This document shows positions 44,854 to 56,858 of a DNA stretch of 64,000 nt, piece after piece (position 1 is the stretch's first letter; each line of letters opens with the position of its first letter). The DNA lies in assembly GCA_022010095.1 (NCBI GenBank), contig CP091739.1:1364001-1428000 (forward strand), read 5' to 3'. The DNA is from Clostridium sp. Its GTDB lineage: Bacteria; Bacillota_I; Bacilli_A; RF39; UBA660. The translations under genes and the position numbers were made by a program. The notes beneath the pieces are model-generated. The model was not told where the DNA came from, did not search any database, and saw nothing but the letters and a program-made list of their open reading frames with translations.

Positions 44854-44875
44854 ATAATGATTCAAATTCTATGAC

Positions 44876-46156
44876 CTAATCGCGGGTTTATAAAATTCTT
44901 TTTGTATTTTTATTTGTTGACCACAATAATTGATGGAATGGTTTATTCACAATCAAATCGAATTCACCAATATATTCATAAGTAGTAGGTTTAAATTTAA
45001 GTTTAAAATCATTAAGTCTCTTATATGGATTAGTATCACTAAAGTCAGCAGTAATTCCATATAAATCTACATACAAATAACCAGCTTTTTTATATTCTTC
45101 AATAATCTTATAAAAATAAGAATGTCTTAATATCAATACTTGAAAAAAATCGTTATTATTACCAGTAATTATTATTGTAACTCTACCTTCATATTTAACA
45201 ACAAACGCAGACTCCAAGATATTCTTTTCGTCTTATTTTTCTTGCATTCTTAAATTAGTCTTCGCTATATCATTAGAAATTCTATCAAGATTTCTATCTG
45301 ATTCAGTTTTTTTCTCTTATAAATGTCAGCACTATTAGGATTTTTTTATTAAATTCAATATTTATTCTATCATTATTTTTCTTGTTCGATAATATATTCT
45401 TTTTTTGTAGATATTTTTACATATGTATCATAGTTTACTTCTGCGAATAATAAATCAACCATATTACTTTTGTTTAAATGTTTTTATAGAAATATTTATA
45501 ATAGGTAAGTGTTTTTATTCTTTTTTTATCTTCTACGAATGAATAGAATTTCTCAAGTTCTTCTTCGCCACGAGATGCAAGTCTTATTCCTTTATACTCA
45601 CTTTCTTTCATATTTTTTTAACCATACTTTTGATCTAAATTATTAAAAATCATATGTTGGTAAATATATAACTGGAGTGTATTTAGGAAGTAATGACTCA
45701 AAAATACAAATTATCTTTTTAATTTATCATAGCCAAGTTCTTTTTAAGTTAGCAATTAACTCCTTATTTTTTTAGAATTAATTGTCTTACTTTTTATTTT
45801 TCAAAATCAATAACTGAATATGTAATTTCAGGATTAATCTTAATGAATGCAAATCCTCTTCTTAAAAAGAATTCTTTAACTTTACGAGTGAATACTTTTT
45901 AATAAATCAGTATTATAAAAAAATCTACTAAAAATCCACGAGGAGCATAACCATATTTAATATTGGCACTTAATGTTTTATATAAAACAAGACTTGCAGC
46001 AACTAATATATCTTTATGATAAGCACCTATATACATAACTGAAAAATCGCTATGAGACATAAGTTCCCCATATTCTTTTGTTTGAAAAAAATTTTTAAGT
46101 ACATGCTTACTTGCAAATTCACCAAATGTAGTAGCATTGATTTCTTCTATAGACAT
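44876..46156 (-). CDS. FemX/FemAB-family peptidyltransferase
   Basis: FemX-type enzymes add the first amino acid of the peptidoglycan cross-bridge from aminoacyl-tRNA. The N-terminus has FASKHVLKNFFQTKEYGELM and IKYGYAPRGFLVDF (GP/APRG motif). The middle includes ESEYKGIRLASRGEEELEKF, and the C-terminus GYLYVDLYGITADF and NDFKLKFKPTTYEYIGEFDL. The length of about 425 residues is typical. The start follows AAAGGAGTG. It is heavily disrupted between 45200 and 45900. Confidence 0.87.
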
Positions 46157-46229
46157 AAAAAAATTCACTCCTTTAAATCAATAATATTATAGCATATTTT
46201 TTTAAAAAAATTGTATAATTAATACATAG

Positions 46230-47522
<1,293 letters not shown>

Positions 47523-47610
47523 AGCACCATAAAAATCAGAATAATCACATAAATATTTGCATAAAACTAATATTTATTGTATAATACAAAAACACAAGGG
47601 AGAAATCAAT

Positions 47611-47825
47611 ATGGAAAAAAAGTATTATTAGTAATATCTGTTATATTAATAGTGATAGTTCTATTACAAAGTAATAAAGCTAGTGATGCTAGTCAAATCA
47701 TAACAGGTGGAAATGCAATGTTACTTGGTAAATCAAAAGAAAGAGGCCTTGAAAAAATAATAACAAGACTTACTTACGTTTTAGGATTTGCATTTATAGT
47801 AATATCATTTATCTTATCAATATAA
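47611..47825 (+). CDS. secG: Preprotein translocase subunit SecG
   Basis: A protein of about 72 residues with two membrane helices: VLLVISVILIVIVLLQSN, then the GGNAMLLGKSKERGLEKII loop and a second helix ending VISFILSI. This is the standard SecG layout. One indel in the run after the start. Confidence 0.9.
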
Positions 47826-47834
47826 AAAATACAT

Positions 47835-47868
47835 AAAAAGTTCATATTTTTCTTATGAACTTTTTTTA
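47835..47868 (+). terminator. Intrinsic terminator
   Basis: AAAAAGTTCATA and TATGAACTTTTT arms, T-run, after secG. Confidence 0.9.
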
Positions 47869-47900
47869 ATTTATATGATAAAAATGAAAGTGAGGTAGAT

Positions 47901-50292
47901 ATGAGAGACAAAAATATTAAAAGTAATTGAAAAAAATAATAAGAGTTTAAATGCTATGGAAATTATGAATCAAATAATGGAAAATAGTACTATTAAAGAT
48001 TATGAAGAACTTATGAGAGAACTTGAAAAGTTATGTAGAGAAGGTATATTAAGACAAACTAATCATAATGGTTATGTTAAAAATGAACTTCTAACAGGCA
48101 CCCTTGATATGCATGAGAAAGGTAACGCACACTTATTAGTAAAAGATGGAGAAGATATTTTTATCGCAAAAAATAATATGAATGGTGCTACTGATAAAGA
48201 TTTAGTACTTGTTGACTACACTAATAAAGATAAAACTGAAGGAAAAGTTATAAGAGTTCTAAAGAGGTCACTTGGTAAAAGCATGGGTGAAATTGTTGAT
48301 AACGATGGTAAATTTACTGTAAAGATACTTGACACTGAATTACCATATGAAGTTGATGTTGATACTAAAGATTGTGACTTTACTTTAGTAGATGGATTAA
48401 TCGTACATCTTGACTATGTAAAAGACATAAGTAGAGGTAGAGTTCTTGCTAAAATAGATTATCCAATAGGGCACAAAAATGCTCCAGGTAATGATACTGA
48501 AATAGCCATGATTGCTAGTGAATTTGGTGTTCATCTATTTATGCCAGAAGAAGTAAAAGAGCAAGCCAAGACATTTCCAAGCAGTTTAACTGAAGAAGAA
48601 ATAAAAAAAGAAATATCAAAAGGTAGAGTTGATTTAAGAGGCGAAGCAACTACTACAATGGATGGTAAAGATACAAAAGATATTGATGATGCTGTACAAG
48701 ATGAAATAAGTGAAAATGGAAACTATAAAGTAACAGTTGACATTGCTGATGTAAGTTATTATGTAAAGATGAATACACCAGTATGGAACTATGCAGAACT
48801 AAAAGGCAACTCTGATTATCTTGCTAATAAAGTAGGACCAATGCTTCCAATAGAACTTTCAAATGGAATCTGTTCACTAAATCCAAATGAAGATAGATAT
48901 GCTTTGACATGTGAAATGGAAATAGATCATGGTGGAGACATTGTTAATGAAAAAGTATACATTTCAGTTATAAAATCTAAAAAGAAAATGAATTATGATG
49001 CTGTACAAGATATCCTAGAAGATAAAGAAACAGAAGATACAAAAGATTACATAACAATAAAATACACAGTTAAACCAAATGAAACAATAGATGATATCGC
49101 ATTCAAAAACGGAATTACAAAAGAAAGATTATTAGAATATAATAACATAGAAGATATAAAAACCAGGTAATGAAATAAATTTACCAATAAGAGATATTAT
49201 TAAATTGATGTATGTTATCTCTAAAGTAATGGATAATAAACTTCATAAATTAGGTAAAATTGATTTTGAAAAATACAAGTGAAAAAGAAACAAATATTTG
49301 ATGAAAAATGACAAATTAATTGATATAGTTCCAAGAGTTCAAAGACCTGCTGAATCAATAATAGAAAATCATATGATTTATGCGAATGTTGGATTTACTA
49401 GATTCACATGCAATGCATTATCACAAATAATACCAAATATGGTACCATTTGTATTTAGAATTCATGAAGATCCAAATCCTAAAAAAAGATAGAAGATTTT
49501 ATGAAAAATGTTATCAGTATTTGGAATAAATTATCCTAAAAAGATAAATCCAGAAAATGTAAGTAGTAAGGATATTCAAGAATTATTAGAATATTTAAAA
49601 AGATAAAGAACATTATAAAATATTTAGTAAAAAAAACTACTTAGAAGTATGCAAAAAGCAAGATATTCACCAGAAGCAAAAGGTCATTTTGGATTAGGAT
49701 TAAAAGCACATGATAGAGATTATACACACTTTACTTCTCCTATTAGAAGAATGTGTGACTTACTTGTTCATACAATATTTAGAGTATTCATTATTGAAAA
49801 AAAGATACTAGTCCTGAAAATATTAGTTTCTGGGCTTCATATCTAACAGAAGTATGTGACCATATTTCAGAATGTGAAAGAACGAGTGCTGATTGTGAAT
49901 ACGCAACTGATGACTATTATGATGCAGTTTACATGCAAGATAGAATTGGACAAACATTTGAAGCAACACTTGATGGACCAATGCCTTCATCTTTCTTTGC
50001 TCAAACAAATGATAAATTTATAGATGGAAAAGTAGAATGGATAATAAGTGAAGATGATTCAAAAGAATTAGAAAGCCTTACTGATCCAAATGAAATACAA
50101 CAATTCATAGAACTACATAAAAAACCATTCATGTACGAATACAATGATTCTCTTTACGGATACACTAAAAAAGGTAGAGTTGTCTATAGATATGGCGATC
50201 AAATTATAGTTCAATGTATAGGAAGCGACCCTGCCAAAAGAGAAATAGATTTCGCTTTAGTAAAAAAAATAACAAATGGAAATAATAAATAG
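47901..50292 (+). CDS. rnr: Ribonuclease R with an inserted LysM-like module
   Basis: RNase R is a processive 3'-5' exoribonuclease. A winged-helix N-terminus ([17 protein letters not shown]) leads to cold-shock-like domains, then the RNB catalytic domain with [38 protein letters not shown] and, later, [14 protein letters not shown]. Between the VQDILEDKE segment and [10 protein letters not shown] is an extra stretch of about 45 residues (49056-49187) reading like Lys[19 protein letters not shown], then [20 protein letters not shown]. The C-terminal S1 part is recognisable. The stop overlaps smpB. Indels at about 47925, 49165, 49278, 49490, 49605 and 49800. Confidence 0.93.
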
Positions 50293-50719
50293 AAAAGCAC
50301 ATTATGATTATTTTATAAAAGATACATATGAAGCAGGTATAGAGTTAAAAGGTACTGAAATAAAGTCTTTAAGAAAAGGAAATGCCAATATAAATGATTC
50401 ATATGCAAGAATAAAAAAATAATGAAGTATATCTTACAAATATGTTTATCGCAAAATATGAAGAAGGAAACATATTTAATCATGATGAAAGACGTGAAAG
50501 AAAACTATTACTTCATAAAAAAACGAAATAATCAAAATTAATAATGAAATCACATTAAAGAAATATACTTTAATACCACTTAAAATATATTTTTAAAAAA
50601 AAGGAAAAAGCTAAAAGTAGAAATAGGCATTTGTCAAGGTAAAAAAAACTATACGATAAAAAGAGAATCTATAAAAAGAAAAAAAGATATCAAAAAGACA
50701 TGAATATTTAGAATATTAA
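50276..50719 (+). CDS. smpB: SsrA-binding protein SmpB
   Basis: SmpB carries tmRNA to stalled ribosomes. Starts [20 protein letters not shown], then [34 protein letters not shown] and [20 protein letters not shown], all SmpB signatures. Correcting a run at 50692 gives the usual C-terminal IKRHEYLEY; about 147 residues. Its start lies inside the last codons of rnr, the classic rnr-smpB coupling. No ssrA gene is seen nearby. Confidence 0.94.
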
Positions 50720-50745
50720 AATAATATAATATTCTAGGTGAATAT

Positions 50746-51090
50746 ATGAAAAAAAGTTCCTGAGATCTTTGTTAACAAAATAAATAAAAAAATATAAGTA
50801 ATAATAAAGAAGTATATTACTCTTATAATGATAAAAAAATGTTTATGAAGAAGAAACAATTCTAAATGAATATGATTTACAGCAAAAAGATAAATAAATT
50901 ATTTAAATCAAATGACTTTATTTATAAAAAAAGAAATTCAAAAATAAAAAAAACAAAAAGATTATGAAAAAAAGAATATACAATAATATCAAAAAGTTAT
51001 GATTATTTGCTTTGTATTGATGGAACTAAAATATATATTAAAGATATTGTTGATATAAAAATAATTAAAAAAACACTTGAAAGTAATTAG
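50746..51090 (+). CDS. Hypothetical protein between smpB and secE
   Basis: About 112 residues when frames are joined: MKKVPEIFVNKINKNISNNK at the start, EETILNEYDLQQKINKLFKS, then DYLLCIDGTKIYIKDIVDIK and KKTLESN at the end. It looks small, soluble and alpha/beta. No family recognised. The GGTGAAT site suits the start. Indels in five A-runs. Confidence 0.5.
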
Positions 51091-51143
51091 TATTTATGAT
51101 AATATTTAATTACACAAACGGTGTTTTTTTGGAGGGATTTGAA

Positions 51144-51322
51144 ATGAAAAATAAAAAAAGTTTCTTTAAAGGCGTTAAAAAAAGAATCAAAAAGCTGTAA
51201 GATGGCCAGATGGTAAAGCATTAGTTAAATATTCTTGTATAACAATCGTAATGCTTGTATTCTTTGGATTATTCTTTTATGGACTTGATGCATTATTCGC
51301 AGCAATAAGGGGGCTATTCTAA
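51144..51322 (+). CDS. secE: Preprotein translocase subunit SecE
   Basis: A short form of about 59 residues: basic N-terminus MKNKKSFFKGVKKRIKKL, then RWPDGKALVKYS and one membrane helix (MLVFFGLFFYGLDALFAAI). The W-P-x-x-x motif and position before nusG confirm it. Its stop overlaps the nusG start (TAATG). One or two indels near 51190. Confidence 0.9.
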
Positions 51323-51861
51323 TGGAAGAAAAGAAATTATGGTATGTTGTTAATGCATACAGTGGACATGAACAAAAAGTTAAAGATTATTTAGAATCAA
51401 GACGTGAAAGTATGGGAATGGAAAATAACATATTTAGAGTTATTATTCCAGAAAGAACTGAAATTGAAGTTAAAGATGGAGTTAAAAAAGAAAAAGTACG
51501 TAAAATGTTCCCAGGATATGTTTTAATCGAAATGGTTATGAGCGATGAAGCATGGTATGTAGTTAGAAATACACCAGGAGTAACAGGATTTATCGGTTCA
51601 TCAGGAAAAGGTGCTAAACCAATTCCACTATCACCAGAAGAAGTTAAGAAATTTATTGCTGATGAAGAAGAAATGACTAAACCAATTAATTCAAATGTTG
51701 AAGTAGGAGACACTGTAACAATTATAGATGGTCCATTCAAAGGAATGTATGGTAAGATTGAAAGTGAAGACAAAGAAAATGAAAAACTTACTGTACTTAT
51801 TGATTTATTTGGACAAGAAACTCCAGTTGAAGTTGATTTACTTCAAGTGTCAAAAATGTAA
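51322..51861 (+). CDS. nusG: Transcription termination/antitermination factor NusG
   Basis: Intact, 179 residues. The NGN domain has WYVVNAYSGHEQKVKDYLE and KMFPGYVLIEMVM, then RNTPGVTGFIGSSGKGAKPI. The C-terminal KOW domain has GDTVTIIDGPFKGMYGKIES. NusG binds RNA polymerase and links it to ribosomes or Rho. It is one of the few long genes here without an indel. Confidence 0.97.
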   Translation: MEEKKLWYVVNAYSGHEQKVKDYLESRRESMGMENNIFRVIIPERTEIEVKDGVKKEKVRKMFPGYVLIEMVMSDEAWYVVRNTPGVTGFIGSSGKGAKPIPLSPEEVKKFIADEEEMTKPINSNVEVGDTVTIIDGPFKGMYGKIESEDKENEKLTVLIDLFGQETPVEVDLLQVSKM

Positions 51862-51888
51862 AAAGGTTACCAAAAGTAATCTTTTTTT
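51861..51888 (+). terminator. Intrinsic terminator after nusG
   Basis: AAAAGGTTAC and GTAATCTTTT around CAAAA, then T-run. It isolates secE-nusG from the following TnpB element. Confidence 0.88.
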
Positions 51889-52016
51889 GTCTTATAGGAA
51901 AGTTCATCTCCCATAAAAAAACAATTTAAAAATTTTTTTCAAAGATATATTGATATTTGAACATTAATATTATATGATAGAAACCATATTTATTAAAAAA
52001 ACTAGTTGGAGGAACC

Positions 52017-53175
52017 ATGTATTATAAAGCATATAAATTTAGAATATATCCAAATGAACCACAAAAAGGAACTTATCAATAAAAACATTTGGATGTAATA
52101 GATTTGTATATAACTTCTTTTTAAGTAAGATAAAAAGAAAATAAATATACAAAAGCATCTGAAAAATATAAAATATTATACAAATTATTTAAAAATATGA
52201 ATATCCATTTTTTTACAAGAAATAGATAGTATAGTTATTAGAAAATCATTATTTAATTTAGAAGATTCATTTAAAAAGATATTTCAAAAAGCAAAATGAT
52301 TATCCAAAATTCAAAAGTAAGTTTAATAGAAATTCATATAATACATCAGCAGTCTATAATTCTTATAAGAGCAACAATTATTGTAATATTGAATTAGATT
52401 TAGAAAATAAAACTATTAAACTTCCTAAACTAAAGAATGTTAAGATAAGAGGATATAGAAATTTAAAATATATTAATGGAAGAATATTAAACGCAACTAT
52501 TTTAAGAGAATCAAATGGTAAATATTATGTATCAGTTCTCTATGAAATGAGTGAGAAAGTAAAAGAAGTAACACCAGCATCAATAGTTGGAATAGATTTA
52601 GGAATCAAAAAACTATTAACACTATCAGATGGTAATAGTTATGAAAATAATAAATATATAGAAAAAGTATGAAAAAAAGAATAAAGAGAATGCAAAAGAG
52701 AACTTTCAAGAAAAAGTAAAAAGGAAGCAAAAACTACTATAAATGTAAAAAGAAATTAGCAATATTACATAGTAAACTTGCTAATTCAAGAAAATACTAT
52801 ATACATAAAATAACTAAAGACATTACAGATGAATATGACATTATTACTTGTGAAAAAAACTTCATACTAAAGAAATGATAATAAATGGTAAAAAAAGAAT
52901 ACTCTATCAAAAAAATATAAATGATGCTTGTTTTAATGAAATCTTAAAGCAATTAGAATACAAGTCGAAGTTTAAAGGCAAAAAAAATTTTTATCAAATA
53001 TATGAATATTATCCATCAAGCCAAACATGCAGTAGATGTGATAATCAAAATAAAAAAAGTATAAAAAAATTTAAATGAAAGGACATATGAATGTACCAAG
53101 TGTCATTTAGAAATAGATAGAGATATAAACGCAAGTATAAATATAATGTTTGAAGGATTAAAAAAATGTATATAA
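52017..53175 (+). CDS. tnpB: TnpB RNA-guided nuclease (transposon-associated)
   Basis: About 385 residues. The start MYYKAYKFRIYPNEPQKELI is the TnpB N-terminal domain. The RuvC-like site is complete: Asp in SIVGIDLGIKKLLTLSDG, Glu in DIITCEKL, and Asp in EIDRDINASINIMFEGL. The zinc finger has CSRC and CTKC pairs. TnpB cuts DNA guided by omega RNA from its own 3' end. More than ten indels break the frame, but the catalytic and zinc residues all survive, so it may be functional in the organism. The GGAGG site precedes the ATG. Confidence 0.93.
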
Positions 53176-53331
53176 AATATAATGCAAATTTAGTATAAAT
53201 ATGTTAAAAATAAGTTTATATGGAAAGGTAAGAACAAAAAAAATACGGTAGCGACTATCGAAATTTAAGTCTGTGGAGAAGTCACATTAGTGGGTCTATG
53301 AAGCAGAAATTTGGAATCGTGAGATTTCAAG
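53176..53331 (+). ncRNA. Probable omega RNA (reRNA) of the TnpB element
   Basis: The region after tnpB has the conserved look of TnpB right ends: GCGACTATCG-type sequence, TTTAAGTCTGTGGAGAAGTC, TGAAGCAGAAATT, and a terminal stem GAAATTTG/AGATTTC that ends the element. The guide would be the bases directly after the stem (from about 53331). Similar RNA ends occur in many Clostridia and Bacilli IS605 elements. Confidence 0.65.
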
Positions 53332-53354
53332 GACAAATTTTAATTTGTCTTTTG
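53332..53354 (+). terminator. Hairpin terminator next to the TnpB element end
   Basis: GACAAATT and AATTTGTC flank a two-base loop, then TTTTG. If the guide starts at the element end, this hairpin would lie inside the guide region. Confidence 0.65.
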
Positions 53355-53382
53355 TTCATATAATGTTTTCAAGAGGTGAAAA

Positions 53383-53843
53383 ATGAAAAAATTAAAAGTA
53401 TTATTATTAACAATTGTATTGATTTTTACTTGCTGGATGTGGAAAAATTTTATCAAATAAGTCAACTGGGGATACTATGAAAATATCATTAGATGTAGAT
53501 ACTTCAAGTAACTATATTTGGTCTTATTCGATAATGGATGCTAATGTTATCGATTTAAAAAAACAGAAGAATTTTTTTAACACCAGCAGATGATGAAACA
53601 CTAGATAGTGAAGAACAAGTATTAACATTTAAAGCATTTAACAAAGGAGAAACTGAAATCATATTTAGCTGTACAAATAGTGAAAGTGGTAAAACAAAAA
53701 TATGATTTAACATACGTAATTACGGTTGATGAAAATAATAACATCAAAGTAAAAATCAAAAATCAGGAAAATATAGTAAGAAATTACCAAATCCTGTAAT
53801 ATATACTGAAACAAACGATGAAAAAGTAAAGTATATAAATTAA
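53383..53843 (+). CDS. Secreted lipoprotein, possibly chagasin-like
   Basis: MKKLKVLLLTIVLIFT plus a corrected AGC lipobox (one T too many near 53431) marks a lipoprotein. The mature part reads ISLDVDTSSNYIWSYSIMD, then LTFKAFNKGETEIIFSC and DLTYVITVDENNNIKV. A beta-rich domain with a Tyr-x-Trp strand and a GxTxIxF-like strand recalls the I42 (chagasin) protease-inhibitor fold, but that is a weak resemblance. About 150 residues. The end overlaps the next gene's likely start. Confidence 0.6.
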
Positions 53844-54379
53844 CAAAAATAGATGATGAAATAATAGATTTATATATCGAATGTTTCAAAAAAGATAAAA
53901 TATTTACTTCTAGAGATAAAAATATTATAAAAGATAGAAAATTAATCACAAAACTATTTAATTACTATATAAAATATGGAACAATTCTTTATACAAAAAG
54001 ATATAGTAAGAAAATATCATTTCTATGCACATTAAAAAAATGAATGAAGTATTAGAAGATAAGGAAGCAGTAAAAATTAATTTTTTTGATAAAGAAAAAG
54101 TATCCAGAAATTAATGAATATATTAGTAAAATAGATAAAAAAATTCAAATTATATAGTACTTGTAGGTGTAAATAAAAAAATTTTTAGAAAAAAAGAGGT
54201 CTTGCTAAAAAAATTAGTGAGAACTTATTTACATTACTATAATAAGAAAGATTTAGTTTTTTTAATGATATTGATAATAAGTATAGTTTAAAAAAATATT
54301 TAAATCATTAAATTTTTAGTGTAAAAAGAAGTAAATAAAAAAATTATTTTTATCGCAAAAAAAATATAAATTAAATTGA
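53818..54379 (+). CDS. Possible GNAT-type N-acetyltransferase
   Basis: The joined frames give about 180 residues: VYKLTKIDDEIIDLYIECFK, then RKLITKLFNYYIKYG, and near the C-terminus NYIVLVGVNKNFRKRGLAKK, which matches the GNAT acetyl-CoA loop (V-x-x-x-x-R-x-x-G-x-A). Substrate unknown. At least nine indels, so the fold is inferred from the loop alone. Confidence 0.5.
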
Positions 54380-54427
54380 CATATGAAGTTTTATAAAGTA
54401 AACTTTTAAAAGTAAGGAGGAATTAAA

Positions 54428-54975
54428 ATGGAATTAAAAAGGAAGTAAAACAGAAGCTAACTTAATGGCTGCTTTCGCAGGTGAAAGCCAAGCAAGAAAT
54501 AAATATACTTACTATGCTAGTAAGGCTAAAAAAAGGAAGGGTATGAACAAATAGCTGCAATATTTGAAGAAACTGCTAATAATGAAAAAGAACATGCTAA
54601 ATTATGGTTCAAAGAATTACATAATGGTGAAGTTCCAAGTACACTTGAAAATTTAAAAGACGCAGCAAGCGGTGAAAATTATGAATGGACAGAAATGTAT
54701 AAAGAATTTGCAGAAACTGCTCGTGCTGAAGGATTTGATAACATTGCAAAATTATTCGAAAGTGTTGGTGAAATAGAAAAACATCACGAAGAAAGATATA
54801 TGAAATTAGTAGGAAACATTGAAAAATAATTTAGTGTTTGAACGTGGTGAAGAAAAAGTATGGATTTGTAGAAATTGTGGATATATTTATAAGGGTAAAA
54901 AAAGCATTAAAAAGTTTGTCCTGTTTGTAAACATCCAGAAAGTTATATGGAAATCAAAAAAAGGAAAATTATTAA
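54428..54975 (+). CDS. rbr: Rubrerythrin
   Basis: Rubrerythrin reduces hydrogen peroxide in anaerobes. The di-iron four-helix domain has [40 protein letters not shown] and [17 protein letters not shown] (the EExxH ligands). The rubredoxin-like end has WICRNCGY and [11 protein letters not shown]. About 178 residues. Two late indels near 54960 give the usual KENY end. A strong GGAGG precedes the ATG. Confidence 0.96.
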
Positions 54976-55064
54976 TTGTAAAAAGATAGAAAAATGCATC
55001 AAATATAATGCATTTTTTTAATTTATTATGTTAAAATTATTAAGAATAAAAGGGTGTGATAAAT

Positions 55065-56115
55065 ATGAGAAGTGGAGTACTTAAAGGTGCTAGAAAAATA
55101 GAATTAGAAAAAAAGAGATAATCTAATTGGAAGACCTGGTTATATTTTTAATAGATGTTTTAAAAGCAGGTATTTGTGGTTCTGATATTCATTATTGGGA
55201 ATCAGGCGCTCCAGTAGGACTTGTAATGGGACATGAGTTTAGTGGTATCGTTATTGATAATGGTGGAAGTAAGAAATTTAAAGAAGGAGATAGAGTAACA
55301 GCATTACCAATTTCACCTTGTCTTGAATGTGAAGAATGCAAAAGAGGGGATGTTCAAATATGTAAAAATACATGGACACATGCAGTAGGACTTAGTCTTG
55401 ATTTTCCAGGAGCATTTGGTGGAAGAATTTTAGTAAGAGAAGATATGGTAAGATTACTTCCAGATAATGTTACATTTGAGTCAGGAGCAATGGTAGAACC
55501 AGCAGCAGTAGGTTTAAGAGCAGCAGACCTTGCTAACGTTAAAAAGGGTGATAAATGTTTAGTAATAGGCGGTGGAATTATTGGACTTTTAACAGCAGAA
55601 TTCTTAAAATTAAAAGGTGCAAGTTATGTAGCACTTACTGAAACAAATGAATTAAGAGGTAAAAAATCAGTTAAACTAGGTGCAGCAGACGAATATTTTT
55701 AATGCACTAGACCCAAAAACTAATGGAAAAAAATTATATGTTAAAAACAAATAATAATGGATTTGATATAGTATGTGATTGTTGTGGTAATTCAGCAGAC
55801 ATTAACATCAGGAATAATATTTACAAAAACCAAATGGAAACTTAACATTAGTTGGTATCTCACTTAACAATGTAAGTATTCCATTAGTTGCTGGAATAAT
55901 GAAAGAAATAAATATCAAAGGACCTATCGCATATAAAAGAGAAGAATTTGATACAGTTATAGATTTACTAAATAGAAAAAGAATTAACCTTGAAAAATAT
56001 ATAGATGATATTGCTACACTAGATGACTTACAAGCATCATTTGAAAGATTAACAAGTGGACAAGATGACGCAGTTAAAAATACTAATCGATCCAAATAAA
56101 CATAAAAATAGTTGA
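55065..56115 (+). CDS. Zinc-dependent alcohol/polyol dehydrogenase (MDR family)
   Basis: A GroES-like and Rossmann enzyme of about 345 residues: catalytic zinc ligands in KAGICGSDIHYWES and MGHEFSG, structural zinc CLECEECKRGDVQIC, MVEPAAVGLRAADLANV, and the cofactor loop LVIGGGIIGLLTAE. It belongs to the sorbitol/threonine/butanediol-type medium-chain dehydrogenases; the substrate is not clear. Indels at 55115, 55140, 55700, 55735, 55805, 55825 and 56083. Confidence 0.9.
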
Positions 56116-56128
56116 ATTATAAAAAAAT

Positions 56129-56155
56129 ACTGAACCTAATCGTTCAGTTTTTTTA
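56129..56155. terminator. Bidirectional terminator
   Basis: ACTGAAC/GTTCAGT with a six-base loop and runs of T on both sides, between the dehydrogenase and DUF6512 genes. Confidence 0.85.
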
Positions 56156-56699
56156 ATTCCATAACTTTTATCTTTAGTATCATAAAATAAATAAGTATGA
56201 GGTGGATTATAAGTAAGATAATAAAACATAAAATATATTAAAAAAACAATAAAATAATTCCTATATAATTTGAATATTTAATTTTTATTTGAATTAATTA
56301 TCTTAAAAACTTAAATATTCCATAAAACCAATAATCTAAAAAAATAATAAACTAATAGATACAATCATATTATGGCTAATAAATTTATCAATAATAAGAT
56401 AAGGTATTAAATAAGCAATAATACCAACTATTATAGAAATACAAAGTGATATTAATAAATTATCATAATCGATATTCTTTTTTTCTTATAATAAATCCAT
56501 TCAAAAAAATACCATACAAAAAGTAAAAGGAGTAGCCATTAATTTCATATGCTCCCATATACTTTCATTAACCGGACAAAAATATACTAAAAAAATAAAA
56601 TTGCCATTCCATTCATACAAAAAAAATGACATAAAAACAGATAAACCCATTATAATAAAAAAACACCAATAATTTTAATTTTTTTTCATAATAATCATT
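56136..56699 (-). CDS. DUF6512-like polytopic membrane protein
   Basis: The reconstructed minus-strand protein (about 185 residues) has several hydrophobic segments. The diagnostic phrase is FFLYEWNGNFIFLVYFCPVN followed by ESIWEHMKL, as in the small DUF6512 membrane family; the C-terminal NPPHTYLFYD is also recognisable. Function unknown. The start at 56699 lacks a clear ribosome-binding site; 56708 is an alternative. About eight indels. Confidence 0.7.
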
Positions 56700-56728
56700 A
56701 ATATTTTATCGAATTTCCTTGATTTTAT

Positions 56729-56817
56729 GCAGTACTTTTATGCTATTATCAAGTAGTCGATTTATATTGGGTAATATAAATTAGAAGTGGGAGATTAGGG
56801 TTATCAAGAATACCACT
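56729..56817 (+). promoter_or_regulatory. Promoter and structured leader of rplK-rplA
   Basis: TTGATT (56729-56734) and an extended TGCTATTAT -10 element (56751-56759) precede two hairpins. The first is ATTTATATT/AATATAAAT (56760-56781). The second is closed by AGTGG/CCACT (56786-56817) with an internal GGGAG. In other bacteria ribosomal protein L1 represses this operon by binding such a leader; here that is inference. Confidence 0.5.
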
Positions 56818-56858
56818 CGCGAAAAAAATAAAACTAAATTATATAGGAGGTGTTTTTC

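Larger units (their letters stand above)
51930..53331 (+). mobile_element. IS200/IS605-type element carrying only tnpB, with omega-RNA end
   Basis: The element is defined by tnpB, an AT-rich left leader (51930-52016) and a structured right end whose last stem ends near 53330. There is no tnpA transposase, so it is an IS1341-type solo TnpB element. Exact ends cannot be fixed from one copy; left and right limits are estimates. It lies between nusG and the rubrerythrin block. Confidence 0.7.

Noticed and set aside
50703..51143. tmRNA gene next to smpB
   Set aside because: The stretch codes for a small protein and then secE; no alanine-tRNA-like ends or tag sequence are visible.
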